Source of the DNA: GCA-2748575 sp965222725
GTDB lineage: Bacteria > Pseudomonadota > Gammaproteobacteria > Pseudomonadales > Ketobacteraceae
DNA: 64,000 nucleotides
Assembly (NCBI GenBank): GCA_965222725.1
Contig: OZ244969.1
Location: forward strand, 2,356,001-2,420,000
Direction: 5' to 3'
A program made the position numbers and the translations under genes. The notes beneath the pieces are model-generated. The model had not been told where the DNA came from. It searched no databases and saw only the letters and a list, made by a program, of their open reading frames with translations. Every line of letters starts with the position of its first letter. The stretch's first letter is position 1. This document shows positions 36,253 through 45,454 of the stretch, piece after piece.

Positions 36253-37305
36253 ATGCAGCGCAGCGACTTTTCTTTTGAGCTACCCGATGAACTGATCGCC
36301 CGTTATCCGGCGGAGCAGCGCTCAGGCAGCCGTTTGCTGTGCCTGGAGCGATCCAGTGGTGTGGTTCGCGATCGCCGGTTTGCTGATATAGAGCAGCTGC
36401 TGAATCCCGGTGATTTGCTGGTGTTTAACAATACCCGGGTAATCCCGGCCCGTTTGTGGGGCCATAAAGCGACCGGCGGCAAGATCGAGATTCTGGTGGA
36501 ACGGGTCACCGGGCAGGATGAATGTCTGGTGCATTTGCGTTCCAGCAAGTCCCCCAAGCCCGGCGCTGAACTCAATATAGAAGGGTTGGAAGAACCGGCC
36601 TTTGTGATGACTGAGCGCCAGGGCGAGCTGTTTCGCCTGCAGGCCCGGCAGGGGGATGTGATGGCGCTGCTCCAGGCCCATGGCCATATGCCCTTGCCTC
36701 CTTATATTGAACGCCCCGATGACCTGATGGATCAGGAGCGCTATCAAACCGTTTATGCCCGGCACCCGGGCGCCGTGGCGGCACCCACCGCCGGTTTGCA
36801 TTTTGATGAACCTTTGCTGGAGCGCCTCACCCAAAAAGGTGTTAACCAGGCCTTCGTTACCCTGCATGTGGGCGCGGGTACATTTCAGCCGGTACGGGTG
36901 GATGACGTGCGTGAACACCAGATGCACAGCGAATGGCTGGAAGTTTCCCAGGCCACCGTGGACGCCGTGAAAAAGACCAGGGCTGCCGGTGGACGGGTGT
37001 TTGCAGTGGGCACCACCAGCGTGCGTTGTCTGGAAACGGCAGCGCGGGGGTTGCCTGTGGCAGATTTGTCCCCATTTACAGGGGAAACGGATATTTTTAT
37101 TTACCCCGGCTATGAATTCCGGGTGGTAGATGGCCTGTTGACCAATTTTCACCTGCCGGAATCCACTCTGATCATGCTGGTCAGCGCCTTTGCCGGCCGG
37201 GAGAACGTATTGAACGCCTACGCCCACGCCGTGTCAGAACGTTACCGGTTTTTCAGCTATGGCGATGCCATGCTGATTGCCGACCAAGGAAACACAACCT
37301 CATGA
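36253..37305 (+). CDS. queA: S-adenosylmethionine:tRNA ribosyltransferase-isomerase
   Basis: A 350-residue QueA, the enzyme that transfers and isomerises the ribosyl group of SAM onto 7-aminomethyl-7-deazaguanine in tRNA to give epoxyqueuosine. Diagnostic segments are FELPDELIARYPAEQRSGSRLL, VFNNTRVIPARLWG, AAPTAGLHFDEPLL and LTNFHLPESTLIMLVSAFAG. Length is normal. Its stop overlaps the tgt start (ATGA), so both queuosine genes are coupled. Confidence 0.97.
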   Translation: MQRSDFSFELPDELIARYPAEQRSGSRLLCLERSSGVVRDRRFADIEQLLNPGDLLVFNNTRVIPARLWGHKATGGKIEILVERVTGQDECLVHLRSSKSPKPGAELNIEGLEEPAFVMTERQGELFRLQARQGDVMALLQAHGHMPLPPYIERPDDLMDQERYQTVYARHPGAVAAPTAGLHFDEPLLERLTQKGVNQAFVTLHVGAGTFQPVRVDDVREHQMHSEWLEVSQATVDAVKKTRAAGGRVFAVGTTSVRCLETAARGLPVADLSPFTGETDIFIYPGYEFRVVDGLLTNFHLPESTLIMLVSAFAGRENVLNAYAHAVSERYRFFSYGDAMLIADQGNTTS

Positions 37306-38417
37306 TGAAGTTCAGACTGATGAACCAGGATGGCCAGGCACGCCGCGGCGAGCTGGAATTTGCCCGTGGTAAAGTGCAGACCCCTGCCTTTATGCCGGTG
37401 GGCACCTACGGCACAGTAAAAAGCATGCTGCCCCGGGATATTGAGGAAATCGGTGCCGAGATTATTCTGGGTAACACCTTTCATTTAATGCTGCGCCCCG
37501 GCACCGAGATCATCAAAGAGCACGGTGATCTGCATGATTTTATGCAGTGGCAGGGGCCGATTCTTACGGATTCCGGCGGCTTTCAGGTGTTCAGCCTGGG
37601 CAAAATGCGCAAGATCACCGAAGAAGGCGTGACATTTCAGTCCCCCGTCGATGGCAGCAAGGTCTATCTGGATCCGGAAACCTCCATGCAGGTACAGCGG
37701 GATCTGGGCTCCGATATTGTGATGATTTTTGATGAATGCACCCCTTATCCCGCCACCGAGCAGGAAGCACGGGACTCCATGGAGCTGTCCCTGCGCTGGG
37801 CCAAACGCAGTAAAGATGCCCATGGCGACAGCCCCAATGCCTTATTCGGTATCGTACAGGGGGGCATGTACCCGGCGTTGCGGGAAGAATCCGCCAAAGG
37901 GCTGGCAGACATCGGTTTTGATGGCTACGCCATCGGCGGCCTGTCCGTGGGGGAGCCCAAAGAGGAAATGATCAGGGTGATCGATGGCCTGGCGCCCCAT
38001 ATGCCCAATGATAAGCCCCGCTATCTGATGGGGGTGGGCAAGCCCGAGGATATAGTGGAGGCGGTGCGCCGCGGTGTGGATATGTTCGACTGCGTGATGC
38101 CCACCCGTAATGCCCGCAACGGCCACCTGTTCACCGAAACCGGCGTTATCAAGATACGCAATGCCATTCACAAACACGATACCGGCCCGCTGGATGAGAG
38201 TTGTGATTGCTACACCTGTCAGAATTTCAGCCGTTCCTATCTGCACCATCTGGATCGCTGCAAAGAAATTCTCAGCTCCCAGCTCAATACCATCCACAAT
38301 CTGCGCTTCTATCAGAACCTGATGGCAGGTTTGCGTCGCGCAATTGAACAGGGTAAATTGAGCCGCTTTGTGGAAGATTTCTATGCCCGGCGGGGGGAAA
38401 CGGTGCCGCCGTTGTAG
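37302..38417 (+). CDS. tgt: tRNA-guanine transglycosylase
   Basis: A 371-residue Tgt that exchanges guanine-34 of GUN-anticodon tRNAs for preQ1. Features include TPAFMPVGTYGTVK, the GGFQVFSLG region, the catalytic segment FDCVMPTRNARNG and the zinc site CDCYTCQNFSRSYLHHL. Overlaps queA by 4 bases. Two tandem ATGs start the frame; the first overlaps the queA stop. Confidence 0.97.
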   Translation: MMKFRLMNQDGQARRGELEFARGKVQTPAFMPVGTYGTVKSMLPRDIEEIGAEIILGNTFHLMLRPGTEIIKEHGDLHDFMQWQGPILTDSGGFQVFSLGKMRKITEEGVTFQSPVDGSKVYLDPETSMQVQRDLGSDIVMIFDECTPYPATEQEARDSMELSLRWAKRSKDAHGDSPNALFGIVQGGMYPALREESAKGLADIGFDGYAIGGLSVGEPKEEMIRVIDGLAPHMPNDKPRYLMGVGKPEDIVEAVRRGVDMFDCVMPTRNARNGHLFTETGVIKIRNAIHKHDTGPLDESCDCYTCQNFSRSYLHHLDRCKEILSSQLNTIHNLRFYQNLMAGLRRAIEQGKLSRFVEDFYARRGETVPPL

Positions 38418-38510
38418 GGCAGCCAGGGCCTGTAAACAGCGGGTTCCCCGGCATTTGAATAACTTTTTTTTACGATTCTTTTTATTGGTTGTAACACGAT
38501 CGAGGTAACT

Positions 38511-38852
38511 ATGAGCTTTTTTATTTCCGATGCCATGGCAGAGCCGGCAGCAGGCGCTGCAGCCGGAGACGTTCCATTCTTTGCCAATCCGTTCTTTATG
38601 CTGGTGGTCATGGTAGTGTTTTTCTACTTCTTTATTATCCGCCCCCAGAACAAACGTAATAAAGAACATAAAGAATTAATGTCCAACCTCGGCAAGGGCG
38701 ACGAAGTGGTCGTGGCCGGCGGTATGCTGGGCAAAATCACCAAGGTGTCTGATGACTACGTGGTGGTGGAAGTGGCAGCGAACACCGAAATCCGCTTCCA
38801 GAAAAATGCCATTACCAACACGCTGCCCAAGGGCACGATCAAAGGCATTTAA
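38511..38852 (+). CDS. yajC: Preprotein translocase auxiliary subunit YajC
   Basis: A 113-residue protein with one membrane helix (FFMLVVMVVFFYFFIIRPQNKR, about 27-44) and the conserved cytoplasmic MLGKITKVSDDYVVVEVA segment. YajC associates with SecDF. GAGGT precedes the ATG. It follows tgt by 93 bases, as in relatives. Confidence 0.96.
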   Translation: MSFFISDAMAEPAAGAAAGDVPFFANPFFMLVVMVVFFYFFIIRPQNKRNKEHKELMSNLGKGDEVVVAGGMLGKITKVSDDYVVVEVAANTEIRFQKNAITNTLPKGTIKGI

Positions 38853-38869
38853 TAAAAAGCTGATACGTT

Positions 38870-38897
38870 GAATAGCCCGGCACCTGTCGGGCTATTC
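38870..38897 (+). terminator. Hairpin between yajC and secD
   Basis: GAATAGCCCG and CGGGCTATTC form a perfect 10-base stem with an 8-base loop, 18 bases after yajC. The following ATTTGAT is only moderately T-rich, so it may attenuate rather than fully stop transcription into secD. Confidence 0.55.
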
Positions 38898-38925
38898 ATT
38901 TGATAACAAGACAGGGCGAGTCTCT

Positions 38926-40797
38926 ATGCTCAATCAATACCCCCTCTGGAAGTACCTTCTCATTGTGGCTGCAGCAGTGATCGGGTTTCTTTATGCGGCA
39001 CCCAACCTGTATCCGGATGATCCGGCCCTGCAGGTGTCTGGTGCAACCGCCACCACCGAAGTGGATCTGCTGGTGGTAGACAAAGCCAAAACCGCACTGA
39101 AAGAAGCTGGTCTGGAATACAAATCCTTTGAAAAAGTCGGCAACTCGGCCCTGTTCCGTTTCCGGAATACAGACGATCAGTTGCAGGCCAAAGAAGAGGT
39201 GAAAAACGCCCTGGGTAAAGAATACGTGGTGGCACTGAATCTGGCATCCAATACGCCGGACTGGCTGGAAGCCGTGGGTGCATCGCCCATGAAGCTGGGC
39301 CTGGACCTGCGCGGTGGTGTTCACTTTGTGCTGCAGGTGGATATCAACAAAGCCATGAAGACCCGCTTTGAAGATTACGTGGACGATATCAAGCTGCGCC
39401 TGCGGGAAGAAAACCTGCGCTATAAAACGCCCTTTGAGCGTACCGCCGAAGGCCTGCAGATTGAATTCCGCGAGGCCGAGGCGCTGGAAAATGCCCACGA
39501 TCTGCTGCGCAAGGAATTCCGTGATTTTACCGTGTTGAAGAATGACAGCACCGATGCCTTTCTGCTGGATCTTACCCTGACTCAGGAAGCCCGCAAGGAA
39601 ATCACCGATTACGCCATCTCTCAGAACCTCACCAGCCTGCGTAACCGGGTAAACGAACTGGGCGTGGCTGAGCCGGTGGTGCAGCGTCAGGGGGCTGACC
39701 GTATCGTGGTGCAGATTCCCGGTATTCAGGATTCTGCTGCCGCCAAGCGGATTATCGGTCGTGCTGCTAACCTGGAGTTTCGTCTGGTGGACTGGGAAAG
39801 CGATCCCATGACCACCCGCCGGGCACCGGCGGATGCTGAATTCATGGAATTCAAATCCGAAGGCCGTCAGGTCTTGTTGAAAAAATCGGTGATCGTGACC
39901 GGTGACCGGGTAATTAACGCCCAGGCCAACTACGACGAGAACGGTCGTCCTCAGGTGAATATTGATCTGGACAGTGCCGGTGGCAAACAGATGCTGCGGG
40001 CCACGGGAGACCATATCAAGGACCAGATGGCGGTAGTCTTTATTGAGCTGAAACCCGAGCCTTACACCGTGATGGAAGATGGCAAGGAAGTTCAGAAAGT
40101 CCGCACTATTGAAGAACGTTATGTGATTAACGTGGCCACCATTCAGGCTGCCCTGGGTTCCAGTTTCCGGATTACCGGCCTGGACAGCCCGGCGGAATCT
40201 TCTGAATTGGCCCTGCTGTTACGTGCCGGTGCTCTGGCGGCTCCCATGTATTTTGTGGAAGAGCGGACCGTTGGTCCCAGCCTGGGTCAGCAGAATATTG
40301 AAGCCGGCTACACCTCATTGATTGTCGGTTTCTGCCTGGTGCTGGTGTTTATGCTGATCAATTACCGCATGTTTGGCCTGATCGCCAACCTGGCCCTGCT
40401 GCTGAACCTGGTGTTGCTGTTTGCCTGTATGTCCATGATCCCTGGTGCCACCCTGACCCTGCCCGGTATGGCCGGTATCGTGTTGACGGTGGGTATGGCG
40501 GTGGATGCCAACGTGCTGATCTTTTCGCGAATACGGGAAGAGCTGGCCGCCAAGGCAACGCCACAACAGGCCATCCATGCCGGTTATGAACGGGCCTTTG
40601 TGACCATTCTGGATGCCAACATCACGACCTTGCTGGTGGCGCTGATTCTGTTCCTGTTTGGTTCCGGGCCGGTCAAAGGCTTTGCGGTTACCCTGTCCAT
40701 CGGGATTCTCACCTCCATGTTCACTGCGATTTTTGTGAGCCGTGGCTTTGTTAATCTGATCTACGGCAACAAGCCGTTGCAGACGCTGAAAATCTAG
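38926..40797 (+). CDS. secD: Protein translocase subunit SecD
   Basis: A 623-residue SecD: one N-terminal membrane helix, the large periplasmic P1 region (about 30-440), then five helices. Signature segments are LGLDLRGGVHFVLQVD, NELGVAEPVVQRQGADRIVVQIPG, and the membrane motif GMAVDANVLIFSRIREEL. SecDF uses the proton gradient to pull proteins from the Sec channel. secF follows after 20 bases. Confidence 0.97.
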   Translation: MLNQYPLWKYLLIVAAAVIGFLYAAPNLYPDDPALQVSGATATTEVDLLVVDKAKTALKEAGLEYKSFEKVGNSALFRFRNTDDQLQAKEEVKNALGKEYVVALNLASNTPDWLEAVGASPMKLGLDLRGGVHFVLQVDINKAMKTRFEDYVDDIKLRLREENLRYKTPFERTAEGLQIEFREAEALENAHDLLRKEFRDFTVLKNDSTDAFLLDLTLTQEARKEITDYAISQNLTSLRNRVNELGVAEPVVQRQGADRIVVQIPGIQDSAAAKRIIGRAANLEFRLVDWESDPMTTRRAPADAEFMEFKSEGRQVLLKKSVIVTGDRVINAQANYDENGRPQVNIDLDSAGGKQMLRATGDHIKDQMAVVFIELKPEPYTVMEDGKEVQKVRTIEERYVINVATIQAALGSSFRITGLDSPAESSELALLLRAGALAAPMYFVEERTVGPSLGQQNIEAGYTSLIVGFCLVLVFMLINYRMFGLIANLALLLNLVLLFACMSMIPGATLTLPGMAGIVLTVGMAVDANVLIFSRIREELAAKATPQQAIHAGYERAFVTILDANITTLLVALILFLFGSGPVKGFAVTLSIGILTSMFTAIFVSRGFVNLIYGNKPLQTLKI

Positions 40798-40817
40798 CCG
40801 GTCAACAGGAGCATATA

Positions 40818-41738
40818 GTGAAGACAACCAACTTTAAATTTATGTCTTATCGCAAACTGGCCATGACCCTGTCGGTGGTTTTGTTTGTATTATCCGTTAT
40901 CTTGCTGGCAACCCGGGGGCTGAACTATGGCCTGGATTTTACCGGTGGTACCCAGGTAGAAGTGGCCTATCCGCAGGCCGTGGCGGTGGATGAAGTAAGA
41001 AGTCAGCTCGCCGAAGGCGGCTTTGCTGATGCCTCGGTGCAGCACTTTGGTAAGCCAACGGAAGTGCTGGTGCGTATTCAGCCGGAAGAGGGCGAAGACA
41101 GCGCCAAGCTGGGCGACCGAGTATTCCAGACGTTGCTGGACGCGAACCCTGATGTGGAAAAAAAGCGTATCGAATACGTGGGTCCGCAGGTGGGCGAGGA
41201 ACTTCGTGATCAGAGTGGGTCGGCCATGATTTTCGCTCTGATCCTGATGCTGGTTTACGTGACCCTGCGCTTTCGCTTCAAGTTTGCGGTGGGTGCCGTG
41301 GCTGCCTTGTTCCATGATGTCATCATAGTGCTGGGATTTTTCTCACTGACCCGTCTGGACTTTGATCTTACCGTGCTGGCGGCGGTACTCGCCGTGATCG
41401 GTTACTCCCTTAACGATACCATCGTGGTATCGGACCGAATCCGGGAAAACTTCCGCACCGACCGCGGTGGAAATGCCGAGGCCATTATCGACAACTCCCT
41501 CAACCAGACCCTGGGCCGTACCCTGATGACATCTATCACCACCTTGCTGGTACTGGTGGCGTTGGCGCTGCTGGGGGGTGAGCTGATCAAGTCATTTGCC
41601 GAAGCGCTGATTGTGGGTGTGGTGATTGGTACTTACTCGTCCATCTATGTGGCCAGCAATATCCTTATGGCCATGAATATCTCACGAGAGGATTTTCTCG
41701 AGCCCGAGAAGGACGAAGACATTCAGGATATGCCCTGA
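40818..41738 (+). CDS. secF: Protein translocase subunit SecF
   Basis: A 306-residue SecF with six membrane helices, starting RKLAMTLSVVLFVLS, followed by GLDFTGGTQVEV and the conserved YSLNDTIVVSDRIRENFR. GTG-start alternatives exist within the first codons; the GTG at 40818 is preceded by AGGAG. Partner of SecD in the same operon. A strong bidirectional terminator lies downstream. Confidence 0.96.
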   Translation: MKTTNFKFMSYRKLAMTLSVVLFVLSVILLATRGLNYGLDFTGGTQVEVAYPQAVAVDEVRSQLAEGGFADASVQHFGKPTEVLVRIQPEEGEDSAKLGDRVFQTLLDANPDVEKKRIEYVGPQVGEELRDQSGSAMIFALILMLVYVTLRFRFKFAVGAVAALFHDVIIVLGFFSLTRLDFDLTVLAAVLAVIGYSLNDTIVVSDRIRENFRTDRGGNAEAIIDNSLNQTLGRTLMTSITTLLVLVALALLGGELIKSFAEALIVGVVIGTYSSIYVASNILMAMNISREDFLEPEKDEDIQDMP

Positions 41739-41751
41739 CGGGCAATGGTAA

Positions 41752-41889
41752 TTACCTGGGGCGGCGGGGGATGTCGTTCCGGGTTTCTACCGGAATGGGC
41801 CGCAGTTCGGGGTCCTGATGGTACAGGTTGCCAAGGCTCAGGTTATGGAAGAATTCCGCGAGCATCTCTTTGATGGCCTGCCAGTTCAT
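41752..41889 (-). CDS. Possible 45-residue small protein between secF and suhB
   Basis: A frame of 45 codons starting MNWQAIKEMLAEFFHNL and ending with a Pro/Arg-rich tail. GAGG lies 9 bases before the ATG at 41889; the hydrophobic-helical N-terminus could be amphipathic. It lies convergent to secF, after the suhB terminator, with no visible promoter. No family recognised. A longer frame from 41958 would begin inside the terminator hairpin and is rejected. Confidence 0.3.
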   Translation of the reverse strand: MNWQAIKEMLAEFFHNLSLGNLYHQDPELRPIPVETRNDIPRRPR

Positions 41890-41933
41890 AAGCATATCCT
41901 CGTTCAACCGCTGCTCCGGATGCAGCGCACAGT

Positions 41934-41967
41934 AAAAAGGCCATGAACTCTTGCTCATGGCCTTTTT
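41934..41967. terminator. Bidirectional terminator between secF and suhB
   Basis: A 13-base perfect stem (AAAAAGGCCATGA with TCATGGCCTTTTT) and an 8-base loop. The A-run on one side and the T-run on the other make it work on both strands, fitting the convergent secF and suhB genes. Confidence 0.85.
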
Positions 41968-41994
41968 CAGTATAGGCAGGAATTTCCGGTTTGG

Positions 41995-42807
41995 CTATTT
42001 TTTGATCGTGTGGCGGCAGATGGTCTGCATCAGCGGCTTAAACAGCTTAGGCGGCGCACAGGCAATATCACCGGTTTCCATGTGCTTCATGCCGCCTTTC
42101 AGGTCGCCACTCAGGCCGCCGGCTTCTTTTACCAGCAGCACGCCGGCCGCGATATCCCATTCATTCAGACCGAATTCCCAAAAGCCGTCATAGCGGCCCG
42201 CCGCTACATAGGCCAGGTCCAGGGCAGCCGAACCCTGGCGGCGAATACCGGCGGTGGTGACCGCAAGATCCTGGAAGATGTTCATATAGGTATCCAGAAT
42301 GCCGCGCTGATCCGGGCGGAAAGGGAAGCCGGTGGCTAACAGGGTGCCTTCCAGCTGTTTGCGGTCAGTTACGCGGATACGCCGGCCGTTGAGCTGAGCG
42401 CCCCGACCGCGAACTGCGGTAAACTCTTCTTTTTTAATGGGATCATAGACCACGGCAGCTTCCAGCTGGCCTTTGACTTTCAGGGCGATGGAGATGGCGA
42501 AATGGGGAACGCCATGGATGAAATTGGTAGTGCCATCAAGGGGATCGATAACCCAGACAAAGTCCTTGCCTTCGCCGGTACCTTCCCGCAGGCCGGATTC
42601 CTCACACAGAAATCCGTGGTTGGGGTAGCGTTTGCTGATGCCTTCGATCAGGCTTTCCTCGGCAGCACGATCAACCTGGGTGACGTAGTCATTGGTGCCT
42701 TTGGCTTCGACGTTGATATCGATCCGGTCGATATCATCAAAGGCGCGTTCAATCAGTTTGCCGGTTTGGCGAGCCACTGACAGGGCTGTGTTAAGCATGG
42801 GTTGCAT
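41995..42807 (-). CDS. suhB: Inositol-1-monophosphatase SuhB
   Basis: A 270-residue IMPase-fold phosphatase. Metal-binding motifs are EESG (about 68-71), DPLDGTTNF (about 87-95) and WDIAAG (about 214-219). SuhB hydrolyses inositol monophosphate and also takes part in rRNA antitermination complexes in enterobacteria and pseudomonads. The start MQPMLN matches relatives. Divergent from trmJ, as in Pseudomonas. Confidence 0.95.
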   Translation of the reverse strand: MQPMLNTALSVARQTGKLIERAFDDIDRIDINVEAKGTNDYVTQVDRAAEESLIEGISKRYPNHGFLCEESGLREGTGEGKDFVWVIDPLDGTTNFIHGVPHFAISIALKVKGQLEAAVVYDPIKKEEFTAVRGRGAQLNGRRIRVTDRKQLEGTLLATGFPFRPDQRGILDTYMNIFQDLAVTTAGIRRQGSAALDLAYVAAGRYDGFWEFGLNEWDIAAGVLLVKEAGGLSGDLKGGMKHMETGDIACAPPKLFKPLMQTICRHTIKK

Positions 42808-42978
42808 GGACAGGTTACCTGAATGCTGAAAATTGCCTGGAAAGCTGGGTTGTCAAAGAGCGGCTGAGAGGACTCAGCAAGGCCGGCGATCATAGCAAAA
42901 AAATGCCCCGGGGCGTACAGCTTTGTTGCAATCTGCTACTATTGCCCGCCTTTCCCCATGCAGTAAAAGGTAGTGAGC

Positions 42979-43797
42979 ATGATATCCCCTGACAACATCC
43001 GTATCGTGATGATCAACACCAGCGATTCCGGCAATATCGGGGCGGCTGCCCGGGCCATCAAAACCATGGGTTTTTCCCGGCTGTATCTGGTGGAGCCCCA
43101 GGATTACCCCAGCGGCAAGGCCACAGCCCGTGCCTCGGGTGCGGCGGATGTCCTGCATCAGGCCGTGGTGACCGGAACCCTGGACGAAGCCCTGGAAGGC
43201 AGCCATCTGGTGGTGGGCACCAGTGCCCGTATGCGCAGCATCCCCTGGCCGGTGATGACGCCCCGGGAGTTCGCCGGCATGCTCACCAGCGAACGGGACG
43301 AATCCGAGGTCGCTATCGTATTCGGCCGCGAGGATTCCGGCATGACCAACGACGAACTGCGCCGCTGCCACTACCATGTGTCCATTCCCAGTAACCCGGA
43401 ATACGGCGTGCTGAACGTGGCGTCGGCCATTCAGCTGATTTGCTATGATTTGCGCATGGTCCTGATTGAGGCGGCCAGTGCCGCGGAAAATGCTGAAAAG
43501 CCGGAAATGGTTCTGTCCCGCACTGAGTGGGATGCGCCGCTGGTGTCGTCGGAAGACATGGAACGCTTCTTCCAGCATCTGGAACAAACCCTGCTTGATA
43601 TTCGCTTTTATGACCCCAATAATCCTCGACAGATCCTCACGCGAATTCGCCGCCTTTTCAGCCGCACCCGTCTGGATCAGTTGGAAATGAATCTGATGCG
43701 CGGCGTGCTGGCCCGGGTCCAGCAGTTGGTTAAAGCCGATGACACCCCGTCGTCTTCAGGCGAACAAGTCGAAACAGGCGAAAAAAACGCCAGGTAA
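42979..43797 (+). CDS. trmJ: tRNA (cytidine/uridine-32-2'-O)-methyltransferase TrmJ
   Basis: A 272-residue SPOUT methyltransferase that modifies position 32 of the tRNA anticodon loop. Diagnostic segments are NTSDSGNIGAAARAIKTMGF, FGREDSGMTNDEL and VLNVASAIQLICYDLR. The ATG at 42979 with AAGG 8 bases upstream is preferred to the GTG at 42973. cysE follows after 12 bases. Confidence 0.95.
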   Translation: MISPDNIRIVMINTSDSGNIGAAARAIKTMGFSRLYLVEPQDYPSGKATARASGAADVLHQAVVTGTLDEALEGSHLVVGTSARMRSIPWPVMTPREFAGMLTSERDESEVAIVFGREDSGMTNDELRRCHYHVSIPSNPEYGVLNVASAIQLICYDLRMVLIEAASAAENAEKPEMVLSRTEWDAPLVSSEDMERFFQHLEQTLLDIRFYDPNNPRQILTRIRRLFSRTRLDQLEMNLMRGVLARVQQLVKADDTPSSSGEQVETGEKNAR

Positions 43798-43809
43798 CGG
43801 AGTCCCAGT

Positions 43810-44652
43810 ATGTTCGAGCAAGTGAAAGAAGATATTCAATCGGTATTCCATCGGGATCCGGCTGCTCGAAACGGGCTGGAAGTGATCCTGAACTACCCCG
43901 GTCTGCACGCGGTGATGCTGCACCGGGCGGCTCACAGGTTGTGGCAGAAAGACTTCAAGCTCACCGCTCGCCTGATTTCTACCTTCAGCCGCTGGCTGAC
44001 CGGTATCGAAATCCACCCCGGCGCCAAAATCGGCCGCCGCTTCTTTATTGATCATGGTATGGGGGTGGTGATTGGCGAAACTGCTGAAATCGGCGACGAT
44101 GTGACCCTTTATCATGGTGTCACCCTGGGGGGCACCACCTGGAACAAAGGCAAGCGCCACCCCACGCTGGGTAATAATGTGGTAGTGGGGGCCGGTGCCA
44201 AAGTGCTGGGCCCGGTGACTATTGCACACGACGCCCGGGTGGGCTCCAACGCCGTGGTCACCAAGGACGTGCCCGCGGGCGCCACGGCTGTGGGTATTCC
44301 TGGTCGCGTCATCCGCAGGGTGGAAGAAGAAGGCGGCGCCCAGGAGGCCCGCCGCAAGGCCATGGCGGAAAAAATGGGCTTCGATGCCTATGGCATGACC
44401 CCGGATATGCCGGACCCCATCGCCAAATCCATTCATAACATGCTGGATCACATGCATGCCGTGGATCAGAAAATCTCCGGTATGTGTCACGCCCTTAAGG
44501 AATTAGGCAGCAACTACTGCGACGAACAGCTCCCGGAGCTGGATAACGAGACCTTTGACGCCGTGTGCGGCGACTGCGACCTGCCGGAAAAGGACGGGGA
44601 GCATGCTGAACAGCCGGTAGACAGGGCGGTTGAATCCTCTACGAAAAGTTAA
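43810..44652 (+). CDS. cysE: Serine O-acetyltransferase
   Basis: A 280-residue CysE that makes O-acetylserine from serine and acetyl-CoA, the first step of cysteine synthesis. The hexapeptide left-handed beta helix (about 65-175) contains IEIHPGAKIGRRFFIDHGMG, GVTLGGT and GNNVVVGAGAKVLG. The long C-terminal extension (about 200-280, Cys- and acid-containing) is larger than in E. coli but common in pseudomonads. Its neighbour iscS consumes cysteine. Confidence 0.95.
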   Translation: MFEQVKEDIQSVFHRDPAARNGLEVILNYPGLHAVMLHRAAHRLWQKDFKLTARLISTFSRWLTGIEIHPGAKIGRRFFIDHGMGVVIGETAEIGDDVTLYHGVTLGGTTWNKGKRHPTLGNNVVVGAGAKVLGPVTIAHDARVGSNAVVTKDVPAGATAVGIPGRVIRRVEEEGGAQEARRKAMAEKMGFDAYGMTPDMPDPIAKSIHNMLDHMHAVDQKISGMCHALKELGSNYCDEQLPELDNETFDAVCGDCDLPEKDGEHAEQPVDRAVESSTKS

Positions 44653-44696
44653 CAGTGTAAATAAGAACTGTTTACGCCTGCTTTTGGTTGAAAAAG

Positions 44697-44713
44697 TTGA
44701 CTGTTTTAGTCAG
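44697..44713 (+). promoter_or_regulatory. IscR type 1 binding site overlapping the iscR promoter
   Basis: TTGACTGTTTTAGTCAG matches the core of the type 1 IscR consensus (YYGACTRWWWYAGTCRR) and contains a -35-like TTGACT. It lies 70 bases upstream of iscR, fitting autorepression by [2Fe-2S]-IscR. Confidence 0.75.
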
Positions 44714-44782
44714 ACTTAAATCCAAGTGTCTTACTCGGAAAATCAAGGTGAGATGACACGCTTTTTCTATGAGGATTGAACC

Positions 44783-45289
44783 ATGAAGTTGACAACCAAA
44801 GGTCGATATGCGGTAACGGCACTTTTAGATCTGGCATTGCATGCTCGCAAGGGGCCGGTGAGTCTTGCGGATATTTCTGAGCGTCAGGAGATTTCCATCT
44901 CCTATCTGGAACAACTGTTTGCCAAATTACGTAAAAACGGACTGGTTAAAAGCGTACGCGGGCCCGGGGGTGGTTACCGTCTGAGTCGCGAGGCGGATGC
45001 CATTTTTGTGGCGGAAGTCATTGATGCAGTAGATGAATCACTGGATGTCACCCGCTGCGAAGGTCGTGGCGACTGCCAGAACGGCGAGCGCTGCCTGACC
45101 CACGATCTGTGGATGGACCTGAGCAACCAAATCCACAAATTTTTAAGCGGTATCAGCCTGCAGTCCCTTGTAGATCGCGCAGAAATCCGTAAAGTTGCCG
45201 AGCGCCAGGACAACTACCAGCAAAAGCACCGCGAGCAGCGTTCTGATGTCTCCTCGGATCTGAGTTCTGTCATCAGTATTATCGATTAA
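44783..45289 (+). CDS. iscR: Fe-S cluster sensor regulator IscR
   Basis: A 168-residue Rrf2-family regulator with an N-terminal winged helix (TTKGRYAVTALLDLALH, SISYLEQLFAKLRKNGLVKSVRG) and the [2Fe-2S] ligands C92, C98 and C104 in CEGRGDCQNGERCLTH. An IscR site lies upstream. iscS follows after 165 bases, but the rest of the usual isc operon is missing. Confidence 0.96.
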   Translation: MKLTTKGRYAVTALLDLALHARKGPVSLADISERQEISISYLEQLFAKLRKNGLVKSVRGPGGGYRLSREADAIFVAEVIDAVDESLDVTRCEGRGDCQNGERCLTHDLWMDLSNQIHKFLSGISLQSLVDRAEIRKVAERQDNYQQKHREQRSDVSSDLSSVISIID

Positions 45290-45454
45290 ATCATCTGTGC
45301 CTGTTCGCTCTGCTGTCGGGCTGGTCTGGTGTTTGGGGGAGGGCAGTGTAATGGCTGCCCGCAATGACCTGAAAAGACTGCAAAGACCGAGAAGACTGTA
45401 GAGCGCTGCACACAGCCGGCTGTACAGGCTGTGGCAAAGAAAGAGGAGCAGGCA

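Noticed and set aside
36322..37227. A 301-codon minus-strand frame antisense to queA
   Set aside because: Shadow of queA with no protein features.
38896..40014. A 372-codon minus-strand frame antisense to secD
   Set aside because: Shadow of secD; residue composition typical of antisense frames.
41890..41958. Longer version of the small frame between secF and suhB, starting at 41958
   Set aside because: The start would lie within the bidirectional terminator hairpin.
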